Of a stretch of DNA of 64,000 bases, positions 47,437 to 58,971 are shown piece after piece. Within the stretch, counting starts at the first letter, position 1. Each line of letters opens with the position of its first letter. The notes under the pieces were generated by a model, which was given only the letters and a program-made list of their open reading frames with translations, searched no databases and was not told where the DNA came from. Origin of the DNA: Begonia masoniana (Eukaryota; Streptophyta; Magnoliopsida; Cucurbitales; Begoniaceae); NCBI GenBank assembly GCA_022432975.1, contig CM039510.1, forward strand, positions 14,278,381 to 14,342,380, in the 5' to 3' direction. The translations under genes and the position numbers were made by a program.

Positions 47437-48499
47437 GCATTCATCTGCATTTATGTAGGTTTACTGAGCCCTTTAGCTCATAGTTTTATTCTATGATGTA
47501 GGTGATTTCGAGACAGGTGAGGACGACGTTCCTCCACTCGAAGTATGAGTATGTTGATGGAGGATGACCCGTGGGAGTGTGTTGGCGCAATCGATGCTAT
47601 TTTGACCCGTGGGGATATAAGTAAATGTTTTGGGGATTTTGATAGATAAAAGGATAGAAAAATTGTATAGATGACTCATTTTAGGATGTTTAGTAACTGG
47701 ATAGATAATATATAGTATTTTATTATATTTTTGATAATTTCAAATAGAGGGAAAATGTTCAGTTTTTAAACAGATTCACGCAGTTCATTTTTATGAAATT
47801 TTGTTACATTTTAAGTATGTTTTGAGTCGGTTTTTCGGTGATTGGTGGAGTGTGGATTGTATGTGGGTAGTAGTGTGGTTATGTTGAAGTGTTGTTATGA
47901 AATGTATTTAGAAGAAGTGATGAAGGTGTGGAGTAAAAATGAGAAATTGTGAAGTGTAAGTGTGGTGTGCAGGGTAAAGAAGGGAGAAAGAAAAGGGAAG
48001 AGGAAGAGGAGAAGAGGAGCAGCTCTCTGGATTTCAAAATCCAGAGAGTCTATCGATCGATCGCCAGGAGGGGCGATCAATCGGCAGAAGAGAGTCGACT
48101 CTCTAGAAATTCCAGAGAGTCTGCTGATCGATCACCTGTAAAAGGGCGATCGATCGGCTGGCGATCGATCGCGAGGGGCGATCGATCGCCAGCCGATCGA
48201 TCGCGAGGGGCAATCGATCGCCTCGTGTGGGGGCGATCTTATTTTGGTAACAGCCGATCGATCGGCTGAAATGGCCGATCGATCGACCATGCAAATTTTA
48301 GGCAGTTGCCCCTTTTTGCCCTCGTTAAGTTTGGCCGATGGTTTTCTATCATTTAGCATGTTTTCATTAAATGGTTTTTAAGATGTTTTAAATGAATTAG
48401 ACTTCGATTTAAAGTATAAGAAGATAAAATATAATTACGATCAATGAAAAAAAAAAATTTTTACGGGAAATTAGGGTATGGGATTAAGGGTACGTTACA
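47437..48499 (+). mobile_element. 5' LTR of J, second part
   Basis: It follows duplication GCATT and continues the LTR of 27159-28452. It includes the hairpin GAGCCCTTTAGCTC (47466-47479), an acceptor GATGTAG ending at 47501, and a short frame 47502-47548. It ends ACGTTACA at 48499, next to a primer-binding site. Confidence 0.88.
48045..48295. repeat. GATCGATCG palindrome block in J LTR
   Basis: About ten GATCGATCG-type palindromes (CGATCGATCGGC, CGATCGATCGCC) and two stems (CTCTCTGGATTTCAAAATCCAGAGAG; ACTCTCTAGAAATTCCAGAGAGT) lie 205-480 bp from the LTR end. Confidence 0.8.
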
Positions 48500-48503
48500 G
48501 TTA

Positions 48504-48515
48504 TGGTATCAGAGC
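48504..48515 (+). other. Primer-binding site of J
   Basis: TGGTATCAGAGC lies four bases after the LTR. The open frame starting at 48503 begins at this site only by chance. Confidence 0.92.
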
Positions 48516-48590
48516 CCCAGGGTTTTAAAATTGGTTCTGTAGACTGCTCGACTGCACAGCCACTACGCGGACATCCTTCCTCAACTGTGT
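48516..48590 (+). other. J leader fused to RNase H (deletion joint)
   Basis: The words GACTGCTCGACTGCACAGCC and GCGGACATCCTTCCTCAACT are the normal post-PBS leader, as in A and B. At about 48588-48592 it jumps directly into RNase H codons ([13 protein letters not shown]), with gag, protease and RT missing. Confidence 0.85.
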
Positions 48591-49918
48591 ATGGACAAAC
48601 TTGTGAAATATTCTCAGACCATAAAAGTCTGAAATATATCTTCACACAGAAGGAATTAAATATGAGGCAACGTCGGTGGTTGGAGTTTGTCAAGGATTAC
48701 GATTTTGAGATCAAATATCATCCCGACAAAGCTAATGTAGTGGCTGATGCCTTGAGCAGAGTGACAACATCAACCCCAGCTATGATTTTCGATATGCCAT
48801 TAGCCTTAGAGTCAGAATTCCAAAGGTTTAATCTAGAAGCAGTGCACAGTGTGTCAGCCATGCTTACTGCCATATCCTTGAGACCCACCATTCTAGAAAG
48901 AATAAAGGAAGCTCAGACAAATGATGTAGAGTGTAACAAGTACAAGTTAAGCATAGATTCTACGGACAAACCAGATTTTAACTATTCTGCTGATGGAATC
49001 CTTAAGTTTAAAAATAGATGGTTTGTTCCTGCCATTAAAGAACTTCGAGATGAGATTCTTTCTGAAGCACATTCTTCTAGATTTTCTGTCAACCCTGGAA
49101 GTACGAAGATGTACAAGGACCTCAAACAGCATTATTGGTGGTCAAGTATGAAAATGTGTGTGGCAAAGTATGTAGGCCCATGTTCGTGTTGTCAGCAGAT
49201 TAAAGCTGAACATCAGAGGCCTGCAGGAACATTACAACCCTTACCAGTTCCCGAATAGAAATGGGAACAAATAACGATGGACTTCGTTGTGGGATTGCCT
49301 AGAACAACAAAGGGATATGATGCAATCTGGGTAATAGTTGATCGATTAACCAAATTCGCCCACTTTCTGCCTATGAGGATGACATACTCGATGGATTAGC
49401 TTGCTGAATTGTATATGCAAGAGATTGTTAGGTTACATGGAGTTCCTGTTACCATAGTTTCAGACCGAGATTCTAGATTTACATCTAAGTTTTAGAAGAG
49501 TTTGCACAAGGCTATGGGAACACAGCTTAGTTTTAGCACAGCTTTTCACCCTCAAACAGACGGGCAATTTGAGAGAACTATTCAAACCTTAGAAGATATG
49601 CTCCGGGCATGCATATTAGATTTTCAAGGATCTTAGAGTAAATATTTATCATTGGTGGAGTTTTCTTATAATAACAGTTTTCAGGCAACAATAGGAATGA
49701 CACCGTATGTGATGACCCGGATCTGTAAGTATGGTACGATGGCTGCACGAACCGGAACCCGGATGGCGGTACGTCCGCGCGGGCGAGCCGGAAGGTGACG
49801 GGTCGCAAAGAGGGGGTCGTCACAATCCCACAGCGCTTAGGGAAGTATGTAGAAATGAAACATATGTAAGAGATCCCTCCCTAAATAGCAAGACGCGTTT
49901 TGGAGTACAATTGACAAC

Positions 49919-49993
49919 GGATCCCATAAGAACTCCGAAGTTAAGCGTACTCCGGCGAGAGTAATTCCAGGTTGGGTGACCTTCCGGGAAGTG
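49919..49993 (+). other. 5S-rRNA-like domain in Cassandra LTR, copy 1
   Basis: It contains GGATCCCATAAGAACTCCG, then AGTTAAGCGTAC (A-box equivalent), GGCGAGAGTAAT (intermediate element) and GGTTGGGTGACC (C-box equivalent), in the order and spacing of plant 5S genes. It could recruit RNA polymerase III. It is not a functional 5S gene. Confidence 0.88.
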
Positions 49994-51365
49994 CTCTCAC
50001 CAAACAAAGCCGTGAGGGGAGGATATTGGGCTGCGGCCCAATCCCCGGAGCGGACAATATCTTGCTGGATGAGGGGGTCGTTACAAATGGTATCAGAGCC
50101 TGTACCCAACCGGAATTGTGGCCAACGAGGACGTTGGCCCCCGAGGGGGGGTGATTGTGATGACCCCGTATCTGTAAGTATGGTAACGATGCTGCACAAC
50201 CGAACCCGGATGGCGTATGTGTGATTACCCGGTCTGCAAGTATGGTACGATGGCTGCACGAACCGGAACACGAGGCGGTAAGTCGCGGGGCAACAAAACC
50301 GGGAAGTGACAGGTCGTTAAAGAGGGGGTCGTCACAATCCCACAGCGCTTAGGGAAGTCTTAGCGAAATGAACATATGTAAAGATCCCTCCCTAAATCGC
50401 AAAGACGCGTTTTTGGAGTACACATTGCAAACGGATCGCCGTAAGAACTCCGAAGTTAAGCGTACTCCGCGGAGTAACTTCCAGGTTGGTTGACCTTCCC
50501 GGTAAGGTGCCTCTCACCAAACAAGAGCCGTGCACCTAAGGATATTGGGCTGCGCCAATCCCCGAGCCATGACAATATCTGCTGGAATGAGGTGCTTCGT
50601 TACAAATGTGTATCAGAGCACTAGTACCCAATCCGGAATGTGGCAACGGGACGTTGGGCCCACGAGGGTGGGTGCCATTGTGATGACACCGGATGCTGTA
50701 TGTATGGAACGATGGCTGCACGAACCGGAAACTGAAACAAGCGGGATGGGCGGTATGTGTGATGACCCGGATCTGCAGTATGGGGACGATGCTGCACAAC
50801 CGGAAACACCGCTATGGCGTACGGCCGCTCTCATAGGCCTGTGCGCACACCTCTGTGTTCTAAGGACAGGCCTTCGTAAAGAGATGCCGGGTCGTCACTA
50901 TCCCACACGCGCTTCTGGTGGAAGTATGTGTGAAATGAAACATATTTACGAAGATCCCTACCCCCAAATAGTAAAGACTCGCGTTTGGCGCACAAGTGAA
51001 CGGCATCCCATCAGACCTCACGAGTATAAGCGTACTCCGGCGAGAGTATCTCCAGGTTGGGTGTTCGACCTAGTGCCCGGGAAGGTGCCCCTTTCTCGCT
51101 CCTTGTTGAACTCGCCACATAACCAAAGCGCTCGTGTAGACAGGCGATGAGATGGAGTGTCTGCGGCCCGATCCCCGGAGCGGACAATATCTTGCTGGGA
51201 TGAGGGGTCGTTACAGTACGTCCGCGCGGGCGAGCCGGAAGGTGACGGGTCTTAAAGAGGGGGTCGTCACAATCCCACAGCGCTTGGGGAAGTATGTGGA
51301 AATGAAACATATGTAAGAGATCCCTCCCTAAATAGCAAGACGCGTTTTGGAGTACAATTGACAAC

Positions 51366-51440
51366 GGATCCCATAAGAACTCCGAAGTTAAGCGTACTCC
51401 GGCGAGAGTAATTCCAGGTTGGGTGACCTTCCGGGAAGTG
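51366..51440 (+). other. 5S-rRNA-like domain in Cassandra LTR, last copy
   Basis: It has the same words as copy 1 with no difference that I can see. Corrupted versions lie at about 50433-50510 and 51001-51085. Confidence 0.87.
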
Positions 51441-52172
51441 CTCTCGCCAAACAAAGCCGTGAGGGGAGGATATTGGGCTGCGGCCTTATCCCCGGAGCGG
51501 ACAATATCTTGCTGGGATGAGGGGTCGTTACACCGTATGAAGCATTGTATGGACGAAAGTGCAGATCTCCTTTGTACTGGGATGAAGTTGGTGAAGCACA
51601 TTTGCTTGGTCCTGACATTGTGCAACAAACTATTGAGAAGGTTGCCCTCATCCGCCAGAGGATCTTAACAGCTCAAAGCCGACAGAAAAGCTATGCTGAC
51701 AGAAGACGCAGAGAATTGGAGTTTGAAGTAGGTGACAAAGTTTTTCTTAAGATATCACCATTCAAAGGAGTTGTGAGATTTGGTAAGAGAGGCAAGTTGA
51801 ACCCCAGATTTATTGGACCAATTTCAGTCTTGAAAAGGATTGGGAAGGCAACTTACGAACTGCAGCTACCAACCTCTATGGAAGGAATCCATAATGTGTT
51901 CCATGTTTCCATGTTGAAGAACTGTGTACGAGAACCATCACAGATTGTGGAACAGCAGATTATTGAAGTTCATCCTACCATTGCATATGTGGAGAAACCA
52001 GTAAGGATCTTAGACTATACTGTGAAAGTGTTGCGCAACAAAGAAGTTCCACTAGTGAAAGTCTTATGGCTTAACCAGAACATAGAGGAGACAACTTGGG
52101 AGCGCCAGCAAGACATGATGGACCAACATCCAGAATTATTCAGGGACTGAATTTTGAGGACAAAATTCTTTT

Positions 52173-52185
52173 AAGGAGGGTAGAT
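52173..52185 (+). other. Polypurine tract of L
   Basis: AAGGAGGGTAGAT precedes the 3' LTR; its end is slightly altered from the usual GGGTGGAA. Confidence 0.8.
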
Positions 52186-54446
52186 TGTAATATCCGGATC
52201 TATCGAACCAGTTCTCAATTCTTTTAAAATTAATGGCACATTTTAAATGACAATAATAAAAGTAGGGTTAATGGATGACTAAGCAAGGGCATAAGGGTAA
52301 TTGGAAATTTAAAAGTGAATAACGTATTTAAGGAGAGAGGTTTGGGTTTAATGCACTATAGCCGCCACTATTCTGTTTATCATTTCCTCTTTCGGCCTCC
52401 AGCTCTCTAGCAAAACCCTTCTTGGCGATTCTCTTGCTCGATTCTCTTGTATTTTAGCAGTTAGGTAACTAAGGGAGTACAATGTGAGAAATTTTGAGGA
52501 ATGCTGTGATTGAGAGTAGGTTCGGGTTTTGGTGATAAATAGGAATGCACGGGTAGCAAGGGTTTCAAACTGGTTTCCTCAAACTTCTGATTGATTCTTG
52601 GTAAAGTTTAGTGAATGTTTGATTAATGTACTGTTATGACTTTGGGTGAGTGAGCTTCTAAAGTAGCTTACAGCCGAGCGATTTTCAAGAGACCAGGTAA
52701 GTAAAGTATGCTTGTGCCTTTGGGTCTACATCACAAAACAGTAGGGTTGTGCATGCTTGAATGTGTTTATATGTCATGCATCATAATTTGAAAACTATAC
52801 GAAAATGAATTTACATGAAATGGCATGGAAAGGAATGAACAGACTGAACAGTTGTTAAGGAAACTAATCTGCCCCTTAATCAAAAGAGAGGATATATGAC
52901 TTTGGGGGAAGTGATCCAAACCCTAATTTCACAGGGGGATCTGAACAGTTGTTAAAGGAACTAATCCGCCCCTTAATCAAGAGAGAGGGTGTATGACTTT
53001 GGGAGAAGTGATCCAACTCCCAATTTCACAGGGGGATCAGATCAGAAACGAATGCATATGCAATTAAGATGAGAAAGTAGAAACTGCATGTTTAGGAATT
53101 TATGTTTCAGCATTTCATTTCATTACTGCTTTACTTACTTATCATTAGGCTAATAGATGAGTTTCGTGATGTAGGTCAAGAAGTGACTGCAGGTGTGTTT
53201 TCTGAGTATGCTGAGGAATAGGCTGGTTGGGGGAGCACATTCATGCCTCGACTTGGCGAACTGATGGGGCAGTTTAACTGGTGTCAGTAGATGAGAAGGT
53301 TTAGTAAACCATGATTCAATTTAAATATATTGAGAGTTTTAGTGACAGTAGTGGTTTTGATGTTTTGAATACAATTTGAGACTCTTTCTGATAATGATAC
53401 TCTGTTAGTTTAATAGTGGTTTTTACCAAACTTTGGAGTAGTACACGGATTTAAGTAGTTTTGAACAGTTTTAGTGAAATGCTCAAATTCTTTAGTAGTC
53501 AGAGTTTTCTTTGTTTATAGTGAAATTTTTGCTAAGCTGTTTTCGTTGAGTATTTTTGATCTATTGGTAGATGATGTCTATCGGCAGATGTTGAGTATTT
53601 TGATCTATCGGTAGATGATGTCTATCGGCAGATGTTGAGTATTTTTGATCTATCGGTAGATGATGTCTATCGGCAGATGTAGAGTATTTTTGATCTATCG
53701 GTAGATGATGTCTATTGGCAGATGTCGAGTATTTTTTATCTATCAGTAGATGATGTCTATCGGCAGATGTTGAGTATTTTTTATCTATCGGTAGATGATG
53801 TCTATCGGCAGATGTAGAGAATTTTTGATCTATCGGTAGATGATGTCTATCGGCAGAAGTCGAGAGTTTCGTCTATCGGTGGATTTAGTCCATCGGTGGA
53901 TGTGAGTATTAGAATTTGTCGTTTTGTAATCGGAAGATGTCTTCAGGAAAAGCCATCGGAAGATGTCTTCAGTAGAAGCCATTGGTAGATGTCTTCGGTG
54001 TAAGTCTTTAGTAGCGTTGTCGTTTTGGTAATCGAATGATGTAGGAAGAAATTTGTCGTTTTGCGATCGGTAGATGTGAATTGAGAAATTTTTTTCGTCT
54101 AGAGATCGGAAGACGTAGTTTGTTCTATCGGTAGATATGAGCTGAGAATGTTTTATTATTTAGTGACCGGTCAATGTGTTCTGTTTTGTTTGAGAGTAAA
54201 AGACTTTTGTCGTTTAGTGATCGGTCGACGTGTTCTGTTTTCTTTTTCTCTTTCAACCAACTGCCTTGAATATTTTAACTATTTAATAGATATTATTTTT
54301 ACGATGATTTTTTTTTCTGCTGCAAGTTTTAACGTTTTAAGACTCAATTCCTGATCATTGAATGAAATTTTAAAATTTCCCAAAAGTCATAGTTCGGTTC
54401 AGTTTCTTGCGTAGCGAACCGGGTTCAGATAACTCGGGGCGCTACA
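52186..54446 (+). mobile_element. 3' LTR of element L
   Basis: It is 2261 bp, TGTAATATCCGG to GGGGCGCTACA. It is not the same family as the J 5' LTR upstream, which shows that the 48500-52185 interior is a joint of two elements. It has an exon-like donor near 52465 and an acceptor GATGTAG ending at 53174 followed by an 18-nt segment, and ends in tandem repeats. What follows (54447) is element I's RT, so L inserted there. Confidence 0.88.
53546..54240. repeat. CTATCGGTAGATG tandem block in L LTR
   Basis: Six copies of a roughly 46-bp unit (ATCTATCGGTAGATGATGTC, then TATCGGCAGATG) are followed by degenerate CATCGGAAGATG and CGGTAGATGTG words. Units contain short inverted words around CGG. It spans 206-900 bp from the LTR end. 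Confidence 0.85.
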
Positions 54447-56424
54447 AACCCGAGCGTAGGTCAATCCTCAAAAACACTCGAGTACCCTGTAGTTGGTCAA
54501 ACAAATCATCAATCCGGGGGAGTGGATACTTATTCTTCACCGTCAGCTTATTTAACTCTCTGTAATCGATGCACATTCGGAGAGTTCCATTCTTCTTCTT
54601 AACGAACAAAACTGGCGCACCCCAAGAAGAGAAACTGGGTCGAATGAACCCCTTGTCTAACAACTCTTCTAACTGAGTCTTCAACTCTTTTAGTTCAGCA
54701 GGTGCCAACCTGTATAGATTCTTCGATACAGGCCCTGAGCCTAGATAAACATCAATAACAAACTTTATCTCTCTATCTGGTGTTAATCCGGGAAGATCGT
54801 CACGAAAAATCTCTACGAACTCTCTGACAACCGGGATGTCACCTGGTGTTAGCCCATTAAGTAATCGAGTGTCGACCACAGTGACCATAAAAACCAAACA
54901 TTCACTTTTAAACTGTTCACTAACCTTCATGGAGGTTGGTAGGTTGCTCAATCTTTTCATTGCCTGATAGGCAAACTCCTCTTTACTCGGGGGCCGAAAA
55001 GTCACCACCCCAGATTAGCAGTCAATGGTAGCGAAATGGCGAGATAGCCAATCCATTCCCAAGATAAGATCATACCGCTCTATGCCCATAACTATCAACC
55101 GAGCATAAAGGGTATTGCTCCCTACAGAGACAACGTTGCCCTGGAATATGTGATCTGACTGCATAAACTCCCCTGAAGGTAACATAACTCTATACTCGTA
55201 CTCTGCTAACTCAGACACTATCTTCAGTCTAGCTACGCATGCAGTGGAAATAAACGAGTGCGTAGCACCCATGTCTATTAATGAAAACACGGCTACTCCC
55301 ATGACCAGAATAGTATCTGCTATAACTGAGGGCTGGGCCTCATCGTCAACATTGCCGGGCTCGATAAATGCAAATATTCTCGGGGCCACCCTTCTTTGAT
55401 CGGTAGCCACCCTTGGACAGTTCTGAGCAAAATGGCCTACCTCTCCACATCTGTAACAACTGTTCGTGCCCAATTGACAAGGGCCGTAATGTTCCTTCTG
55501 GCATTTAGGACAAATAGGCTTTTGAGTAGCCCCTTGGACTTGCTTCCCCTTGCCTTGGTCACCTTTACCATCATAGGGCCTCTTTGCACCCCTCTGTTGT
55601 TGTTGCGGTTGTCCCCTCGGTTGCCAGCCCTTGTTCTGAGGCCGTGGCTGTATCTCCCGAAAGAACCCTCTAGCTGGCTCCCTTAGTTTGTCAAAAGTCT
55701 GTTCGGCGGCCTCAATGTCTAGTGCTCTCGCTACAATCTCAGTATAGGGCACATTCCGCACCCCTGATATAATGACACTTTTTCTGATCCCCTGACTTAG
55801 CCCTTGCATAAACCGACGCACCTTGTCCTTATCAACACTGACCTGGCGTGGTGCAAACCGGGATAGGGCCTCAAACCTGCTGACATACTCGGCAACTGAG
55901 CCAGCCTGTCTCAATTGCATGAACTCCATCATTTTTGTCTCCCGTACCGTCTGGCTAAAGTATTTGTCATAAAATATGGTTTTAAACCGCTCCCAGCTCA
56001 TCACGGTCACATCTGTGGTCGCCTTGATCGTATCCCACCAGAAACGGGCATCTAGTGCCAAGTGATAAGCAACGAACATGACTTTCTCCCCATCCCCTAT
56101 GCTCGCGTATGCCAGCATATCCTCCATAGTTTGAATCCACTCCTTAGCTAAAGAGGGATCCGACGATTGTCCGTTGAATACAAGGGGTTGTAATTTCTGA
56201 AACCTCTCCATTCACCGATTACTAGGAGTTGCCACCTCCTGAGCTCTATTGCCCTCTCGGTTAATCAGCGTATCGAGCTGTTGGGACTGTCTTTCTATAT
56301 GTTGAGCCTGTCGTTCTAAGTGTTGGGACTGTTGGGCAAGGTTTTGAGACTGTTGGGCAATCATTTCTTTGAGTTTGTCTATGGTGTCGTCTCTCAAGTC
56401 TCTATCATTTCCTTTTCGCACCAT
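54447..56424 (-). pseudogene. Element I gag, protease and partial RT
   Basis: The frame starts at ATG 56422-56424 (MVRKGNDRD) with a Gln-rich helix; TGA at 56212-56214. 55015-56211 holds gag, a CCHC knuckle near 55430-55470 and the protease with DMGATHSF (the usual DTGA has Met for Thr) near 55275. TAA at 55015-55017 replaces a codon that is Gln in the relatives. 54447-55008 covers the protease end and the first third of RT, cut at RIDLRSG by the L insertion. The rest of pol and the 3' LTR are absent from the window. The DTG-to-DMG change would probably disable the protease. Confidence 0.9.
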
Positions 56425-56433
56425 TTTGCTAAC

Positions 56434-56496
56434 CTATAACAATTAAAGACAACAATTCTAAGAAATCAAAACAAAGAAAGCATATAACTTACTTAC
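56434..56496 (-). other. Intron-like segment before gag ATG (element I)
   Basis: The minus strand opens with GTAAGTAAG and closes with TTGTTATAG 9 nt before the gag ATG; it is 63 nt long. Confidence 0.42.
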
Positions 56497-56568
56497 AGTT
56501 GAAGAAGCATGTATGTGTAGTGGCTTGCGCAGTCGAGCAGTCTACAAAACCATTTTTAAAACCCGGGA

Positions 56569-56580
56569 GCTCTGATACCA
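56569..56580 (-). other. Primer-binding site of I
   Basis: Minus-strand TGGTATCAGAGC. Confidence 0.92.
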
Positions 56581-56584
56581 TAAC

Positions 56585-58971
56585 GGTAACGACCCTTAAA
56601 ACTATTCCTAATTTTTTCGTATTATTTTTTTTTATAACTTTCTAGTAAACCCTTTCGTTAAATTTATAAGTCAAAGTACAAATTGTTAAAACATATTTAA
56701 AAATCAATTAAATAAAACCATTAAAACAGAAGAGGAATCGGTCCAGTAGAACAGAGGGCAAAAAGGGCCCAAGCCCAAAATTTTTCCTGTTCACATCCGC
56801 CGCTCACTTCTGCTAAGCTACATCCACCGCTCAACTCACATCCACCGCTCACTCACAAAACACATCCACCGATCACTTACAAAAAACATCTACCGATCAC
56901 TCACAAAACACATCCACCGGTGACTCACAAAACACATCCACCGATAACTCACAAAAAACATCCATCGGTGACTCACAAAACACATCCACAGATCACTCAC
57001 AAAACACATCCACCGGTGACTCACAAAACACATCCACCGGTGAACAGTAACACTCAACATCCATCGGTGACGTCAGCCGGATGACTTATTCACCCAGCAT
57101 CCACCGATCCATAACACTCAACATCCACCGGTGACGTCAGCCGGATGACTTATTCACCCAACATCCACCGGTCAACAGTAACCGAACACATCTGCCAGTT
57201 GACTTTGACCAAACCCTTATATAAACTTCTGACGATCACAAAACGACAGAAGTTTACTACTTAACCGTAACCCATACAATTTCCCCCCTGTACTTATGCA
57301 CCATTTACTCAGAACTTCCAAAAACATTAAAAATAACATTCTCCATTTCCAGAGACATCAAAATGAACATTATATACGTATATGTTCACAAACTATTCAT
57401 ACCTAGCGGAAGCTATCAAAAATATCATCAAAACATAAATTTTCAACCTATCCAGATACCAAGCATTCAAATAAGAGTTTCTATACATTTCATCAAAATA
57501 TCATCACCCAAAACATTTAACCTATGCTCCCACGGGTCAAGTGTGCATCGACTACGCCAACCGCTCCCCGAACATCCTCCTTCAAGCTGCAGGCTCGTCT
57601 GAAAGAGGAAAATCCTCCTCACCTTGCTCTATATCACCTACACCATAAAGACACCTATGAGATAAAAATCTCAGTAAATTCTACGTAAATGCCGATGCAT
57701 GATCATGTATGCTCAATGCTAAGAAAACCATCCATGTCATTTCATATATGTACGTGTCAGACTATGGTTATCAGAAACGCTCGACAGATGGATAGGGCAC
57801 ATCAAGCAGTTAGATAGCCCACACCATCTGAAGGGAGGAAAACCTGCTCACCACGGAACGCCAGGTCTGAACCTCATCCCCGATAACCCCATGCCATGGT
57901 TGTTTACTGTGATACTTTACTTGCCTTTACATGCATGTTCTTTTCATGAAATCCATGCGTAAATTCATTTTCGTGATGTTTTGAAACCATGATGCATGAA
58001 CAATTCAATATGCACAATATAACATATATAACGTGAATACCATCAAAACCTCACAAATACCATCAAAACATCACAAGCACAGACTATAAAGTAACTAACC
58101 CTAAACTACCCAACCAAAGCAGTTAAACAGGCAAAGCACCAACATTAACCAACAATCCTCGAGGGACAAAGCTTGACATATGGTGTAGGCCAATCGGTCA
58201 TAGTAAGTCACGAGAACTTACCTCAAGTCCACAGCACACCAAGCACTATCTGGGAGCTTGTTCACCTAAGACAATTTATAACACATGGCATTAGAACCGA
58301 GTCTAACCCAATCGGACTCTGTTAATTCCACTTAACTATCCTCCATAATCATAAATGCCTTATTTTCATTCAACATTCCAATAGCTAATGATTTCTAACT
58401 TCCATCTGCAATTTCTAACGAAACCATATTTGAATAACAACTCTAAAATCGAAGGCTAACAATCTAGAACATTAAAACCTTACCTAGGGTCGCGATTTAG
58501 GAATGAACCGTGAAGGAAATTGATCGGTTGGAGGAGCCGTTGAATTGTGAAAAAGCGTAGGGGTGGAGAGAATTTTTGTGGTTGTGAAAGTTAAATGAGA
58601 GAAAGAGTGAAAGTGAATGTGGTTTCTCTTAAGGGAGGGAAAAGGAAGGTGTTGCCTTTGCCAAGCTTCTCCCACAAGTTTTGACACTTGTCACACTCTC
58701 ACTTGGTGCTCCCAACTACCCCCTTTTTACTTCCTAATTTGCCCCTCCATCCAATTGCTTGTTTAGTTGAACTTAGTTTGGTTTCTCCAACTTATCTCAT
58801 TATTTGGCTAATTATTCGTTTTCTCCAAATTTCTTTATTTTACCATAAATTTCAATTTATTATTTAGGTCCCGATAAAACTTTTCGTTCGTAAAACAGAC
58901 TTAATTTGACATATTTACAAAAATGCCATTATTCATTGGAATTACAAAATCCCATAAAACCGGGTGTTACA
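56585..58971 (-). mobile_element. 5' LTR of element I
   Basis: The LTR is 2387 bp and ends CGGGTGTTACA at 58971. At 56585 the plus strand reads GGTAACGACCC where TGTAACGACCC is expected, so the terminal dinucleotide is mutated. It has a 44-nt exon-like segment at 58222-58265 (frame broken by a TAG and a lost base), a terminal exon-like segment beginning after the acceptor at 57638-57639, the hairpin at 57659-57672, and the CATCCACCG tandem block. Confidence 0.87.
56795..57195. repeat. CATCCACCGGTGACTCAC tandem block in I LTR
   Basis: About fifteen copies of a 23-bp-type unit (ACATCCACCGGTGACTCACA and variants) end in two longer repeats with GGTGACGTCAGCCGGATGAC. It spans 210-610 bp from the LTR end. 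Confidence 0.85.

Larger units (their letters stand above)
49708..51532 (+). mobile_element. Cassandra-type TRIM cluster
   Basis: Flanked by CCGTA (49703-49707, 51533-51537). LTR 1 is 49708-50085 (378 bp, TGTGATGACC to GGTCGTTACA), followed by primer-binding site 50088-50099, a 55-bp spacer with a CCCCGAGGGGGGG tract, then another LTR from 50156. Further LTR-like copies end near 50604, 51215 and 51532. Each LTR carries a 5S-rRNA-like domain, the defining trait of Cassandra. No protein is coded; mobilisation depends on other elements. The inner copies have many small indels, unlike the first and last. Confidence 0.92.
48591..52150 (+). pseudogene. Element L pol remnant: RNase H and integrase
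   Basis: 48591-49258 covers the end of RNase H ([20 protein letters not shown]) and the integrase zinc region ([26 protein letters not shown]). A TAG at 49256-49258 and four further TAG codons to about 49636 interrupt the core, three of them at conserved Trp positions. The Cassandra cluster splits the core at 49707/51538. 51545-52150 gives the integrase C-terminus (YGRKCRSPLYW) and the chromodomain-like tail ending WERQQDMM. Everything before RNase H was lost in the deletion. Confidence 0.9.

Noticed and set aside
48503..48590. A start codon at the PBS giving an N-terminal extension to RNase H
   Set aside because: The frame is an accident of the deletion joint; the first 29 codons are PBS and untranslated leader in all related elements.
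49919..49993. A genuine 5S rRNA gene
   Set aside because: Only the 5S-like inner part is present, embedded in a 378-bp LTR with PBS and target duplication; this is the Cassandra LTR.
50530..51150. 206-residue frame in the Cassandra cluster
   Set aside because: Cassandra codes for no protein; the frame spans LTR copies and depends on suspect indels.
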